This document shows positions 1-9,304 of a stretch of DNA of 14,362 bases, in pieces. The notes below the pieces were generated by a model, which worked only from the letters and a program-made list of their open reading frames with translations, did not search any database and was not told the origin of the DNA. Numbering within the stretch: position 1 is the first letter of the stretch; each line of letters starts with the position of its first letter. Origin of the DNA: Treponema sp. GTDB taxonomy: Bacteria; Spirochaetota; Spirochaetia; Treponematales; Treponemataceae. The position numbers were made by a program, and so were the translations under genes. Where the stretch lies: positions 1 to 14,362 of the forward strand of contig JABUUX010000103.1 of NCBI GenBank assembly GCA_021442965.1, read 5' to 3'.

Positions 1-1019
1 CAGGTTTAACAGCTAATTCTAAATCTGAACTTCTAAAGTCTCTTTCTGAAGAATTCAAATGTCTATCGTTACTTACAACTAATGCTGATGAAGAACGTTA
101 CCGTTATTTCATTGAATCATGTGCTCCGGATATTGTTGTTAATGGAATAGCTGGAAGTGCGGGCTTACTTCCTTCCAAAATAACTTTAGAATTAGGAATT
201 GATTTAGCTTTAGCTAATAAAGAAACGGTTGTTATGGCCTATCCTTTAATTAAAAATCTTTCTAAAAAAACAGGCGCAAGAATTATTCCTGTCGATTCTG
301 AGCATTCCGCTATTTTTAATTTAATTAATCAGATAGGAAAAGAAAATACAGACCGTATTCTTATTACTGCAAGTGGAGGACCGTTTAGAAATTTTTCAAA
401 TGAACAACTTAAAACTGTTACACTTGAAATGGCATTAAATCATCCAACTTGGAAAATGGGACCAAAAATCACAATAGATTCTTCTACACTTGCAAATAAA
501 GGCTTAGAGGTAATTGAAGCATCTTATTTATTTGATAAACCAGCAGATAAAATTGATGTTGTAGTTCATCCACAAAGCATTATTCATTCAATGATCAGGA
601 CTAATGATGGAATGATTTATGCTCAACTTTCCGATCCTGATATGAAACATCCAATTTTAAGTGCACTTACTTTCCCAGATAATAAAAAAAATTATTTAAA
701 TACTTTTGATTTGTTTGATAAAGAACTTTCTTTTTATAAACCAAGAATAGATGATTTTCCTTTGCTAAAAATGGCTTTTGATTGTACAGAAAAAAAAGGG
801 GCATACCCTATTGCTTATAATGCTGCAAATGAAATTGCAGTACAAAGTTTTTTAAATAAACTAATAAAATATACTGATATACCCAAAATTACAGAAATAA
901 CACTTGAAAAGATCAGTGAAGATATTCCAGATTCCTTTGAAAAAGTATTTGAGATAGATAAAAAATCTCGTGAAATTGCAAAACGAATTACAAAAAATTT
1001 TCTAAAAGAGGCAAATTAA
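1..1019 (+). CDS. dxr: 1-deoxy-D-xylulose 5-phosphate reductoisomerase, 5' partial
   Basis: Dxr (IspC) converts 1-deoxy-D-xylulose 5-phosphate to 2-C-methyl-D-erythritol 4-phosphate with NADPH and a divalent metal, the committed step of the cytosolic MEP isoprenoid pathway. The reading frame is open from base 3, so the ATG at 234 is internal (a Met after the conserved LANKETVV segment) and not the start. Visible motifs are NGIAGSAGLLP (about 147-179), the metal ligands in PVDSEH (288-305), SGGPFR, and DSSTLANKGLEVIEA, which carries the third acidic ligand. About 338 residues are present against roughly 380-400 in the family. The missing N-terminus holds the NADPH-binding GxTGSxG loop. The gene leads a tight operon: its stop is one base before rseP, and a purine-rich site for rseP (AAAAGAGG, 1004-1011) lies inside its 3' end. 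Family assignment is secure; the true start is outside the window. Confidence 0.96.
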   Translation, partial: GLTANSKSELLKSLSEEFKCLSLLTTNADEERYRYFIESCAPDIVVNGIAGSAGLLPSKITLELGIDLALANKETVVMAYPLIKNLSKKTGARIIPVDSEHSAIFNLINQIGKENTDRILITASGGPFRNFSNEQLKTVTLEMALNHPTWKMGPKITIDSSTLANKGLEVIEASYLFDKPADKIDVVVHPQSIIHSMIRTNDGMIYAQLSDPDMKHPILSALTFPDNKKNYLNTFDLFDKELSFYKPRIDDFPLLKMAFDCTEKKGAYPIAYNAANEIAVQSFLNKLIKYTDIPKITEITLEKISEDIPDSFEKVFEIDKKSREIAKRITKNFLKEAN

Positions 1020-1020
1020 T

Positions 1021-2145
1021 ATGAAATGGCTTTATGGAATTCTCTGCCTTTTTTTATTAGTAATTATTCATGAATTCGGTCACTTTTTTGCAGCTAAACT
1101 TTTTGGTGTAAAGGTTGAATCTTTTTCTTTTGGATTTGGACCTGTCCTGGTTCATAAAAAAATCAAAGGAACGGACTGGAGACTTTCTTTAATTCCACTT
1201 GGCGGATACTGTGGAATGAAGGGAGAAAAAGAATTAAATGATGCACTAAACTCAAACTCAAGTTTAAAATGTGAACCAGATTCTTTATATGGAGTTCATC
1301 CTTTGAAACGAGCTGCAATAGGATTTGCAGGTCCATTATTTAATTTAATTTTTACAATCTTTGCTTTTACTATAATAAATCTTACAGGTTATACATACTA
1401 TACTGCATCTAATACAATTACTCTTGCAGATGAAATATATCCGGAAATACATAGTGCAGCTAGAGATGCAGGTCTTTTAAGTGGTGATAAAATAATAAAA
1501 ATTAATGAAATTATAGTAAATGATTTTACTGAAATACGAAATGTAGTGATTACAAATCCTGATAAAGACTTAGAAGTTACCGTAAACAGAAATGAAGAAA
1601 TTGTAACTTTTATTGTTCATACTGATTTTGATAAAGAAAATGGAATCGGTAAAATTGGAATTGTAGCTGATCCAGATTCTTATATAGAAAAAGAAGCAGA
1701 AAGCTTCGATTTATTTCATTCAATTTCTAAAGGAACAAAAGATACATTTAATACAATAAAATTGACTTTTAAAAGTATTGGAATTTTATTCAAAGGTGTA
1801 AAAATTCAGAATGCAGTTTCAGGACCTGCTAGAATAACTGAAATGCTAGGCTCAACAGTTAAGGAAGGGTTTGGAATTGACGTAAGAACTGGGGTTGTAA
1901 GTATTCTAGAAATGCTTGCTTATATTTCTGTCTCTCTATTCATAATGAATCTTTTACCAATTCCAATTTTAGATGGAGGTCTAATTCTTTTTGCACTAAT
2001 TGAAACAATAATTAAGAAAAAAATTCCTCCCAAGGTTCAATATTACACTCAGTTTATTGGTTTAGCTTTTATTGCAATACTATTTATTATAGGTCTATTT
2101 GGTGATATAACATATTTTACAGATAAAATTAAAATGAGGAAATAA
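1021..2145 (+). CDS. rseP: RseP-family site-2 zinc metalloprotease (M50)
   Basis: This is an inner-membrane site-2 protease that cuts transmembrane segments of substrates such as anti-sigma factors or leftover signal peptides. The 374 residues show the zinc motif HEFGH at 17-21 inside the first hydrophobic segment, followed by a GFGP element (38-41) and IPLGGYCGMKGE (58-69). A membrane segment begins at FAGPLFNLI (102-110). One PDZ-like domain spans about 135-205, and the second catalytic motif NLLPIPILDGG (310-320) supplies the third zinc ligand, D318. A last hydrophobic segment lies at about 345-361. E. coli RseP is longer with two PDZ domains; this single-PDZ form resembles the shorter versions in other phyla. 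The start is supported by AGAGG about nine bases upstream. It sits between dxr and the secreted WD40-like gene with one-base gaps. No anti-sigma factor is visible nearby, so the substrate is unknown. Confidence 0.94.
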   Translation: MKWLYGILCLFLLVIIHEFGHFFAAKLFGVKVESFSFGFGPVLVHKKIKGTDWRLSLIPLGGYCGMKGEKELNDALNSNSSLKCEPDSLYGVHPLKRAAIGFAGPLFNLIFTIFAFTIINLTGYTYYTASNTITLADEIYPEIHSAARDAGLLSGDKIIKINEIIVNDFTEIRNVVITNPDKDLEVTVNRNEEIVTFIVHTDFDKENGIGKIGIVADPDSYIEKEAESFDLFHSISKGTKDTFNTIKLTFKSIGILFKGVKIQNAVSGPARITEMLGSTVKEGFGIDVRTGVVSILEMLAYISVSLFIMNLLPIPILDGGLILFALIETIIKKKIPPKVQYYTQFIGLAFIAILFIIGLFGDITYFTDKIKMRK

Positions 2146-2146
2146 A

Positions 2147-4048
2147 ATGAAAAAATATTTTTTTATACTTTTAGTATTTTTTTCAACTTTTTATATTTTT
2201 AGTCAGTCACACAACTCTACACAAGCTCATCATGCTTCAGTTACGCAAATAGCAACATTATGTGAAAAAAATTCCTATAACTATTCATTTATAACTGCAG
2301 GTGAAGATGGTTTTTTGATTAAATGGAATGAAGAAAACGGAGAACATTATCAAGTTTCCGATATTGGTATTAAGCTTATTTCTTGCTCGCCTAATGGTAA
2401 ATATATAGCTGTATATGAATCTGATGGAGGTTCTTTAAATAAAGTAACTGTTTGGGATTGGGACACTCTTTCTAAAAAGTTTTCAAAGAAATTACCAGAC
2501 TCTGTTACGTCTATTGCTTTTTCATCAAAAGGTACATATCTGATAATTGGTACAGCAACCATTGACGGAAATCTGTTTGTAAGGACTTCTGATTGGAAAG
2601 TTGTAGATAAAGTAAAAGAAAGTACGAGTATTGTAACTTACATAAAAACAAGTGATTCAGAAAAAACAGCAGTTATGTATTCACCTGCAGGAACGATTTC
2701 TTATTATAATATCCAAAACGGGAAAAGTACCGGAAAATTCAATTGTGTTCAGGGGCTTTCTGATATTACAATGTTTTCCAATAATCTTTTTCTTGCCGGC
2801 ATTAAGGATAATGTTATATATATAATTCAAGCAACATCAGGAAAAACTTTGCAAACAATTCCTTGTAATAATCCTGTAATGGTTTCATCAGAAAATGATG
2901 ATTCTTTATATTACATAGAATATGATGGAAAAAATTCATATAAACTTAAAATGGTGGAAAAAATTAACAACACCACTCTTTCAAATCAAAGAATTGTAAA
3001 AGAATTAAAAGGACCAAGAGGTGAAGGCACCATAACATGTGGAAAAAAATTTTTAAATGATATTTATCTTGGTGCCAGAAACGGTTCTGTATTTAAAATG
3101 TCATCAAATGTTTCTGAAGAAACAGAAACTCTAATTAATATCACTCAAAATATTTATGCAAAAATTTATGATGTAGAATCTTCAGATGAAAACTTTTACT
3201 TCCTTACTCCAGATGCAATTTATCAGTCTTCCTTTGATACTCAGAAAGTTGATAAAGTTTGTGATTCTAATGGAGATACAAGTTTCCACGTTTACGAAGA
3301 CGGGTTCATTGTTTATTCAAAAGACACAAGAAATCCTGTCAGATATGTAAATCCTATTACAAATGATTCGGAAGTTCTTTTTATTCCTAAACAGGCACTT
3401 AAATCTGTTGTTCCTTATGGGGATACACTTGTTTATATTGAATCAAGTTCTTCAGTAAAAACATATAACTTTACAACAAAATCTTCTGTAGAAATTTTTT
3501 CTGGAATTGGTATTCAGGATGCAGTTTTATGTAATGATGGTAAAGTTTATATTGCTAAGTCTTCGAGTACAAGTCCAGCAAGTTCATTAATTTCTGTTGA
3601 TACAGAAACACTAGAAACAATACCTTTGAATATTCCAGGACAAGTTACTTATGGACTTTCAACAAACGGAGAAACAATTTACGGTATGAACCTGCAGTCA
3701 GACTCTAATGGAAGTGCAACATTTGTTTTTTCATTATCCACAAAAGCAAAAAACTTTACACCAATATTAAAATTTTCAGAAGAAGATCCGGAAGCAATTA
3801 CATATATTAATGACATATATTTATTTACAAACATTGGTAAAAACAAAATGTTCTCTTATAACCTTTCACAAAGAAAAAGAATTGCAATTGAAAGAACAGC
3901 TTCTATGCCTATGGAAGTTTGTAAAAACGGACAAAAAATTGTAATTTTAAATCGTGATGGTAGTATATCTTGGGCTCAAGAGAACAGTACAGATCTTCTA
4001 TCTGATTGGTATTTGACTGTAGAAGGAAAATGGTATGCATTTAAATAA
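2147..4048 (+). CDS. secreted WD40-like beta-propeller protein
   Basis: This 633-residue protein has no identifiable enzyme motif. An N-terminal signal peptide (KK, then a Phe-rich hydrophobic run to about residue 18, ending near IFSQS) predicts export. No cysteine follows, so it is not a typical lipoprotein. WD40-like units are clearest at the N-terminus: residues 28-66 (HHASVTQIA, then AGEDGFLIKW), 75-110 (SPNGKYIAVY, then VTVWDWD) and 118-154 (SVTSIAFSSKGTYL). Later parts are beta-rich with degenerate repeats, consistent with one or two propellers. The start follows GAGGA (2136-2140) at a spacing of six and lies one base after the rseP stop, so translation is probably coupled. I recall a similar hypothetical gene after rseP in other treponemes but have not checked this. 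A periplasmic scaffold or binding role is plausible, but no ligand or partner can be read from the sequence. Confidence 0.85.
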   Translation: MKKYFFILLVFFSTFYIFSQSHNSTQAHHASVTQIATLCEKNSYNYSFITAGEDGFLIKWNEENGEHYQVSDIGIKLISCSPNGKYIAVYESDGGSLNKVTVWDWDTLSKKFSKKLPDSVTSIAFSSKGTYLIIGTATIDGNLFVRTSDWKVVDKVKESTSIVTYIKTSDSEKTAVMYSPAGTISYYNIQNGKSTGKFNCVQGLSDITMFSNNLFLAGIKDNVIYIIQATSGKTLQTIPCNNPVMVSSENDDSLYYIEYDGKNSYKLKMVEKINNTTLSNQRIVKELKGPRGEGTITCGKKFLNDIYLGARNGSVFKMSSNVSEETETLINITQNIYAKIYDVESSDENFYFLTPDAIYQSSFDTQKVDKVCDSNGDTSFHVYEDGFIVYSKDTRNPVRYVNPITNDSEVLFIPKQALKSVVPYGDTLVYIESSSSVKTYNFTTKSSVEIFSGIGIQDAVLCNDGKVYIAKSSSTSPASSLISVDTETLETIPLNIPGQVTYGLSTNGETIYGMNLQSDSNGSATFVFSLSTKAKNFTPILKFSEEDPEAITYINDIYLFTNIGKNKMFSYNLSQRKRIAIERTASMPMEVCKNGQKIVILNRDGSISWAQENSTDLLSDWYLTVEGKWYAFK

Positions 4049-4061
4049 ATTACATACCATT
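4029..4061. repeat. inverted repeat over the WD40-gene stop codon, possible weak terminator
   Basis: AATGGTATG (4029-4037) and CATACCATT (4053-4061) form a perfect 9-bp stem with a 15-base loop that includes the stop codon at 4046-4048. On the minus strand the stem is followed by a short T-rich stretch (TTTTCC), so it could end the incoming glgA transcript. On the plus strand there is no T-run directly after it. The rest of the 53-bp convergent gap contains only AT-rich imperfect palindromes. The pairing is seen directly; termination is a guess. Confidence 0.35.
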
Positions 4062-4101
4062 ATAAATTAATATGAGAAAATATTTTAATAATAGATATTA
4101 A

Positions 4102-5592
4102 TTATTTCCAATCATTTGTATTTATTCCGCATCCTCTCATAAGCGCTTCAGAGTAAATATTCATATATCCTTCAACTGATAAATCCCAACTGAAATTTTT
4201 ATTCATACCTTTCTGTTGCATCTTTGCTATATGCTCTTTTTTATTATAATAAGCCCAAACAGCCCAACCAACAGTATCATAAATTGCACCAGGAGTCAGA
4301 TTGTCAAACAAGAACCCGGTACCATCTCCAGTTTCCTGATTATATTGTTCAACAGTATCTGCAAGTCCACCTGTACGTCTTACTATTGGAAGAGTTCCAT
4401 AAAGCATGGAATACATCTGATTAAGACCACACGGCTCATAACAAGATGGCATTAAGAAGAAATCAGATCCCGCTTCTATCAAATGGCTGAGTGATTCATC
4501 ATATCCTATAAATGCCTTAAAGTTTGGAAGTTTATTATCAAGAACACATATTTCATCTTCGCACCATTTTTCTCCACTACCAAGAACAACAAATTGTAAA
4601 TCAATATTCGCACACATTGCAAACATAGAACCGTAATTTGCAGCAAACATTTCAGAAATACCTTTCTGACTGGCAAGCCTTGTTACAATTCCAATAACAG
4701 GAACTTCAGGTCTTACAGGAAGTCCCATCCTTTTTTGCAATTCGGCTTTACATTTAGCTTTACCAGATAAATCTTTATCCGAAAAGTTTGCAGGCAAAAG
4801 TTTATCAATTTTTGGATTCCATGTTTCTAAATCACAACCATTTACAATTCCTCTTACACAATCTGTTCGAACCCTAAGCAGCCCATCTAAACCAAAGCCA
4901 CCTTCTACGGTTTGCATTTCTCCAGCATATGTTGGAGAAACGGTTGTAATCATATCAGCACATGAAATTCCTGCTTGAAGAAGATTAATTGCACCATGAT
5001 GTTCCAAACCGGCACCATAATACAACTCCCAGTCAAGACCTAGAGCTGGAAACTGTTCTTTTCCATAAACACCCTGATACCCAAGGTTATGAATAGTAAG
5101 AACACTGGAAGTATGAGCAAAATAACCATTACGACAAACACATTTTAGTAAAACTGGAACAAGTCCTACAAACCAATCATGTGCATGCATAATATCGGGG
5201 TACCACCCAAGTTTACGACAAAGCTGAAAAGCTCCATGACAAAGTATTGCAGATCTATAAGGATTATCATGAAAATCAGTTTCGGTTTTTGTACCATAAA
5301 TACCATCACGACCAAAAGCATCTTCATGATCTAAAAAATATACAGGAACATCAGTGCCCGGTAGTTTTGATTCATAAACTGCAACCCAAGTTTCAATCTG
5401 CCCTGCGGCAACTCCCATTGGTCCTTCTAATTTTGTAAGTTTGGAACGGTCAATTTTATAATATCGAGGCAACACTATTCGTACATCATGCCCCTGTTTC
5501 TTCATTGAAATAGCAAGTGCTGATACTGCATCTGCAAGTCCCCCTGTTTTAGCAAAAGGAACAGTCTCGGATGTAACCATAAGAATCTTCAT
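4102..5592 (-). CDS. glgA: glycogen synthase (ADP-glucose type, GT5)
   Basis: GlgA transfers glucose from ADP-glucose to the non-reducing end of alpha-1,4-glucan in the cytosol. The 496 residues match the usual length and show the family landmarks in order: KTGGLADAV (15-23, ADP-glucose binding), HAHDW (136-140), NGCDLETWNP (251-260), RLASQKG (305-311), YEPCGLNQMY (385-394, with the conserved Glu at 386) and RTGGLADTV (406-414). Together these cover both Rossmann halves of a GT-B fold. The ATG is fixed by a strong Shine-Dalgarno sequence, AAGGAGGA (plus-strand 5597-5604), five bases or less upstream. It lies 25 bp after the clpC stop on the same strand, with no terminator-like hairpin between them, so it is probably co-transcribed. 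No glgB, glgC or glgP is visible here. The 3' end faces the WD40-like gene convergently. Confidence 0.96.
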   Translation of the reverse strand: MKILMVTSETVPFAKTGGLADAVSALAISMKKQGHDVRIVLPRYYKIDRSKLTKLEGPMGVAAGQIETWVAVYESKLPGTDVPVYFLDHEDAFGRDGIYGTKTETDFHDNPYRSAILCHGAFQLCRKLGWYPDIMHAHDWFVGLVPVLLKCVCRNGYFAHTSSVLTIHNLGYQGVYGKEQFPALGLDWELYYGAGLEHHGAINLLQAGISCADMITTVSPTYAGEMQTVEGGFGLDGLLRVRTDCVRGIVNGCDLETWNPKIDKLLPANFSDKDLSGKAKCKAELQKRMGLPVRPEVPVIGIVTRLASQKGISEMFAANYGSMFAMCANIDLQFVVLGSGEKWCEDEICVLDNKLPNFKAFIGYDESLSHLIEAGSDFFLMPSCYEPCGLNQMYSMLYGTLPIVRRTGGLADTVEQYNQETGDGTGFLFDNLTPGAIYDTVGWAVWAYYNKKEHIAKMQQKGMNKNFSWDLSVEGYMNIYSEALMRGCGINTNDWK

Positions 5593-5617
5593 AAAATCCT
5601 CCTTGTTTATGGAAAAG

Positions 5618-8167
5618 CTAAAGAGATGTATTATTCACTTTAATCATTTGTGAAACTGGTTCACATAAAACATCTAATTTATTTTCTACAAGTCTTACTA
5701 ATACTTTACCACAGTCTTTGTTTTTTTGCGATAAAATTTCCATTGCAAGTGGATCTTCTATTTCTTTTTGAATGATTCTGCGTAATGGTCGAGCTCCCAT
5801 AGCAGGTTCATAACCATTATCAATTAAATACTCTCTAGCATCATCTGATAACTCAATTGTAATATTTTTTTCTGATAATCTTTCTTCTAACTCTTTAATT
5901 TTTATATCTAGAATTGCAGATACCTGTTCTTTAGCCAAAGGGCTAAAGACAATAACGTCATCAATTCTGTTCATCAATTCAGGAGAAAGAAATTTTTTAA
6001 GTTCGTTTAATGCAGCCCCCTTAATATCAGAATAAGGAAGAACGCCCTTATCCCTAGAAAATCCCAATCGACTTTCAGTAGTTATTTGACGTGCCCCTGC
6101 ATTACTAGTCATTATGATTATTGTATTTTTAAAATTTACAGTATGTCCTAAATTATCTGTCAATTCACCTTCTTCCAGAACTTGAAGAAGCAGATTAAAA
6201 ATATCTTGATGAGCTTTTTCTATTTCATCCAACAATATAATTGAATACGGATTTCTTCTAACTCTTTCTGTAAGAACACCACCTTCTTCATATCCTACAT
6301 ATCCGGGAGGTGCCCCAACAAGACGGCTAACAGAATGTCTTTCCATATAGTCTGACATATCTATACGAATAACTGAATCTTCCTTCCCAAATAGAAATTT
6401 AGAAAGCGTTTTTGCCATTTTTGTTTTCCCAACTCCTGTTGGTCCTAAAAAAACAAAAGAACCTAACGGTCTGTTTCCTGAACTTATCCCCGCACGACTT
6501 CTTCTAATTGCTCCTGAGATTATACTAACAGCTTCATCCTGACCAACAATTGTTTTATGAAGTTCCTTTTCCATATTTAAAAGTCTTTCTGATTCACCAG
6601 AATCAAGTTCTTCAAGAGGTATACCAGTCATTTCTGAAACAATATCTGCTATATCATTTTTTGTAATAATTTTTGGTTCATTTCCACCAAATTTTAAACT
6701 TGAACAAATTAAATCAAAATGCTTTTTTAATTGAAGAACCTTATCTCTAACCTCAGCTGCACTATCATAATCATGTCTCATAATTAGCAAATCTTTTTCA
6801 TTTACAAGTTCATTTATACTATTTTCTATATCTGTAATTTCAGAAGGTCTATTTTCTTCTCGTATTTTTTTTGAAACTCCCGCCTCATCCATAACATCAA
6901 TTGCTTTGTCTGGAAGTACACGGTCAGATATATATCTTTTAGAAAGTTTTACAATATATTCAACAATTTCTTTTGGATAGAAAACATTGTGATATTTTTC
7001 ATATTTTTCTTTTATGCCGTTTAGAATAGAAATAGTCTCTTCTTCAGAAGCTTCTTTAACTTTAATTACTTGAAAACGCCTTTCAAGAGCCATATCTTTT
7101 TCAATATATTTAGTATATTCTTTTGTTGTTGTGGCACCAATAATTTGAATTTCACCACGAGATAAAGCAGGTTTTAATATATTTGAAGCATCCATAGGGG
7201 TATCATTTCCCCCCGCCCCCACTATAGAATGAAGCTCATCAATGAATAAAATTACATCTTTTTGTTCTGCAATTTCTGTCATCAATTTTTTCATTCTTTC
7301 TTCAAATTCACCACGATATTTTGTTCCTGCAACTAAAGCTGCAAGATCCAATGAAAGAATTCTTTTACCTAAAAGACCAGAAGGAACATTTCCTTCTACA
7401 ATATGCTGTGCAAGACCTTCTACAACCGCAGTTTTACCAACTCCAGGTTCACCAATTAGAACAGGATTATTTTTTGTCCGCCGAAGAAGGACTTGTATAA
7501 GTCTGGATATTTCTTTTTCGCGCCCAATTACAGGATCTGTAAGTTTTTCAACAGCTATTCTTGTAAGATCACGACTAAAATCTTCAAGAATTCCTTTTTT
7601 TTGTAAATTAGAATGAGCAAATTTATTTAATTTTGAAATTTTCTTATCATTTGGTTTTATCCCGGAAGATTTATACATTTCATTTAGTATAGAATCTTCA
7701 TCAATTATTGGATTTTGAATAGACGAAAACCCTTGTTTTTGAATATCAGCAACTTTCTTTCTAACATCAGAAAGCATTACTCCGTTTTTTGAAAAAAATT
7801 GATTTGTAAGACTGCCTTCCTCTCTAACACTTGCAAGAAAAAGATGTTCTGTTCCAATATAATCATTATGTAGTGCATCTGATTCAATCTCAGCTATCTC
7901 TTGCATAGAAATTAGTCTTCGTCCCTCGGGAAGTTCTTCATAAACCTCTGAAGTTTCATTAACCCCTATAAAAGTTTCAAGACTGTTAATAAGATTTTTA
8001 AAATTCAGATTAAATTCATTTGCCGCTAAAAAACCAATACCATTACAGTATTTCATCATTGCAAGAATTACATGCTCTGGAAGTAATTGTTTTAATCCAC
8101 TTTTCCTTCCTTCATTCTGTGCAAGAACCCCCAATAATTTTTGTGCCAAAGGGGATAATTTCTTCAT
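5618..8167 (-). CDS. clpC: ClpC-type AAA+ unfoldase, ATPase subunit of a Clp protease
   Basis: This is a cytosolic hexameric unfoldase that feeds substrates to ClpP. Reading its 849 residues in order: a Clp N-domain double repeat (about 1-140); a linker (about 140-205); AAA-1 with Walker A GEPGVGKT (239-246), Walker B VILFIDE (305-311) and an ALERRF arginine finger (360-365); a middle segment at about 450-485 resembling a UVR domain ([17 protein letters not shown]); AAA-2 with Walker A GPTGVGKT (575-582) and Walker B IILLDE (643-648); and sensor-2 GARPLRR (791-797). A hydrophobic LGF tripeptide (701-703) sits where ClpC/ClpA carry the ClpP-docking loop, so a ClpP partner is expected, though none is in this window. 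The UVR-like insert favours ClpC over ClpA, and ClpB is excluded by the short middle region. The ATG at 8167 is preceded by TGGAG at eight bases. Neither CIRCE nor a CtsR-type heptad repeat is seen upstream. Confidence 0.93.
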   Translation of the reverse strand: MKKLSPLAQKLLGVLAQNEGRKSGLKQLLPEHVILAMMKYCNGIGFLAANEFNLNFKNLINSLETFIGVNETSEVYEELPEGRRLISMQEIAEIESDALHNDYIGTEHLFLASVREEGSLTNQFFSKNGVMLSDVRKKVADIQKQGFSSIQNPIIDEDSILNEMYKSSGIKPNDKKISKLNKFAHSNLQKKGILEDFSRDLTRIAVEKLTDPVIGREKEISRLIQVLLRRTKNNPVLIGEPGVGKTAVVEGLAQHIVEGNVPSGLLGKRILSLDLAALVAGTKYRGEFEERMKKLMTEIAEQKDVILFIDELHSIVGAGGNDTPMDASNILKPALSRGEIQIIGATTTKEYTKYIEKDMALERRFQVIKVKEASEEETISILNGIKEKYEKYHNVFYPKEIVEYIVKLSKRYISDRVLPDKAIDVMDEAGVSKKIREENRPSEITDIENSINELVNEKDLLIMRHDYDSAAEVRDKVLQLKKHFDLICSSLKFGGNEPKIITKNDIADIVSEMTGIPLEELDSGESERLLNMEKELHKTIVGQDEAVSIISGAIRRSRAGISSGNRPLGSFVFLGPTGVGKTKMAKTLSKFLFGKEDSVIRIDMSDYMERHSVSRLVGAPPGYVGYEEGGVLTERVRRNPYSIILLDEIEKAHQDIFNLLLQVLEEGELTDNLGHTVNFKNTIIIMTSNAGARQITTESRLGFSRDKGVLPYSDIKGAALNELKKFLSPELMNRIDDVIVFSPLAKEQVSAILDIKIKELEERLSEKNITIELSDDAREYLIDNGYEPAMGARPLRRIIQKEIEDPLAMEILSQKNKDCGKVLVRLVENKLDVLCEPVSQMIKVNNTSL

Positions 8168-8183
8168 AGTATCAGCTCCATAA

Positions 8184-8256
8184 AAAAAAGACAGTATATA
8201 TATATTAATATTCTAAAATAGAACTATTAAAATTATCGGCACAAACTGTCTTTTTT
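8184..8256. repeat. 12-bp inverted repeat in the clpC upstream region (terminator or operator)
   Basis: AAAAAAGACAGT (8184-8195) and ACTGTCTTTTTT (8245-8256) are perfect inverted copies separated by 49 bases. Because the outer part of each arm is an A- or T-run, the structure reads as stem plus T-tract on both strands. On the minus strand it lies after the lipoprotein gene and before clpC, where a terminator for the former would be expected. The loop is long but holds AT-rich inner pairing such as AATAG/CTATT (8216-8227). A clpC promoter probably lies within or near the loop, so the arms could also act as a regulatory site. The 120-bp spacer holds nothing else I can support. Confidence 0.5.
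8215..8244 (-). promoter_or_regulatory. tentative clpC promoter
   Basis: On the minus strand, TTGTGC (8244-8239) is followed after 18 bases by TATTTT (8220-8215). This is a weak sigma-70-like pair with a leader of about 40 bases before the clpC ATG. The region is so AT-rich that other -10 candidates exist (for example in the TATATA run at 8196-8205). It would sit inside the loop of the inverted repeat at 8184-8256. Position is uncertain. Confidence 0.25.
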
Positions 8257-8287
8257 CGTACTTGAAGATGATATTATTTGCGGTAAT

Positions 8288-9298
8288 TTATCGTTTTACT
8301 GATGATATTGGAATTTCTTTTTCATAATCTAAAGGGATACCGCCAAAATATTCTGTAATTCCAGGGAATGAAAGAGAAGAATCAAACTTAACTACAGGAT
8401 TTGAAGCGGTTCGATTTAGGAGTTGAACAATATATTTTCCCGCTTGAACAGTATTCAGTTTACAAGTAACAGGAATGGATCCAGAGGAAGAAGAAATTGC
8501 ATTTCCATTAGAAGGAGAAACTGAAGCAATTCTATTTCCATCTAAAGTTAGCTGACAGCTGTCTAAAATATAATTCCAATCACAAGAGCCTTCATTTTTT
8601 ACATTTAAATTAAAAGAAAATTTTAAATCAATATCGATACCATCAAATGCATCCGAAGCTAGTTTCCCTCCAGATAATATTGCTGTAGCCATTGAAGCTG
8701 CTTTTGTAAGACTCATTCCACCACTCACAAAAGCATCCTTTAGCTCAGTTTTGGAAGGCATTGAAAAAGATGGTGAAGAAACAGATAACGATGGTTTAAA
8801 AACCGGAACATTAAATGATTTTTTAAACGGAACTTTAAGAGTAGATGACGAAATAAGAGGAACGTTACTTGTATCCAATAATGCATTACCATTAACAGTA
8901 AGAGGAATAGATTCAAGTTTTTTTCCAGATGAAACCTGTTTAGCAAGTTCAAGAATAAGAGAATAAGGAATATTCAATAATACAGAATTTGAGGAAGAAG
9001 ACATAGCAGAAACTTTAAAACCGTTATCTGCCGAAATAGAAGTAACGGGTGTTTCTCCATTATAAACTACATCTGCATTCAGCCCGGCCATGCTCAAAGA
9101 AACAGGATAAGGATTTTTAACAGAATATTTCAAATCAAAAGTAAACCCATCCATATCAATTGATTTTAAATTTATTCCACTGATATTAAATTCAGGAGAA
9201 CTAATAAGACTTTTCAAATTACTTGTGGTACATGAATTTGAAAGCAATAAAACAAAAGAAATAAAAAGAATTACAATTCTATTTTTAAGTTTAAACAT
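8288..9298 (-). CDS. lipoprotein with two LEA14/WHy-like domains
   Basis: I choose the ATG at 9298, giving 336 residues. An in-frame ATG at 9325 would add nine residues. From 9298 the protein begins with a clean lipoprotein signal (MFKLKNR, then a hydrophobic run ending LLLSNSC). The cysteine is residue 23 (32 from the longer start), with a relaxed spirochaete-type lipobox. By numbering from the longer start, residues 45-165 resemble a WHy/LEA14 domain (GFTFDLKYSVKNPYPVSL, the typical NPYP strand). Residues 228-345 look like a second copy (IDLKFSFNLNVKNEGSCDW). A Ser/Pro-rich linker (about 172-192) lies between them. LEA14-like lipoproteins are envelope-anchored beta-sandwich proteins of poorly defined role. 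The GAGG before the 9325 ATG is only two bases away, too close for a normal ribosome site, and fits better as a -35 element. The gene is transcribed toward clpC, 120 bp upstream of it. Confidence 0.8.
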   Translation of the reverse strand: MFKLKNRIVILFISFVLLLSNSCTTSNLKSLISSPEFNISGINLKSIDMDGFTFDLKYSVKNPYPVSLSMAGLNADVVYNGETPVTSISADNGFKVSAMSSSSNSVLLNIPYSLILELAKQVSSGKKLESIPLTVNGNALLDTSNVPLISSSTLKVPFKKSFNVPVFKPSLSVSSPSFSMPSKTELKDAFVSGGMSLTKAASMATAILSGGKLASDAFDGIDIDLKFSFNLNVKNEGSCDWNYILDSCQLTLDGNRIASVSPSNGNAISSSSGSIPVTCKLNTVQAGKYIVQLLNRTASNPVVKFDSSLSFPGITEYFGGIPLDYEKEIPISSVKR

Positions 9299-9304
9299 AA
9301 TTAA

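Noticed and set aside
234..236. ATG at 234 as the start of dxr
   Set aside because: The frame is open to base 3 and the upstream codons encode conserved Dxr sequence (NGIAGSAGLLP), so the gene begins before the window.
7242..7616. 124-codon open frame on the plus strand
   Set aside because: It is antisense to the conserved AAA-1 region of clpC, with no ribosome site and no recognisable protein.
8168..8287. CIRCE or CtsR operator upstream of clpC
   Set aside because: Neither TTAGCACTC/GAGTGCTAA nor the CtsR heptad repeat is present.
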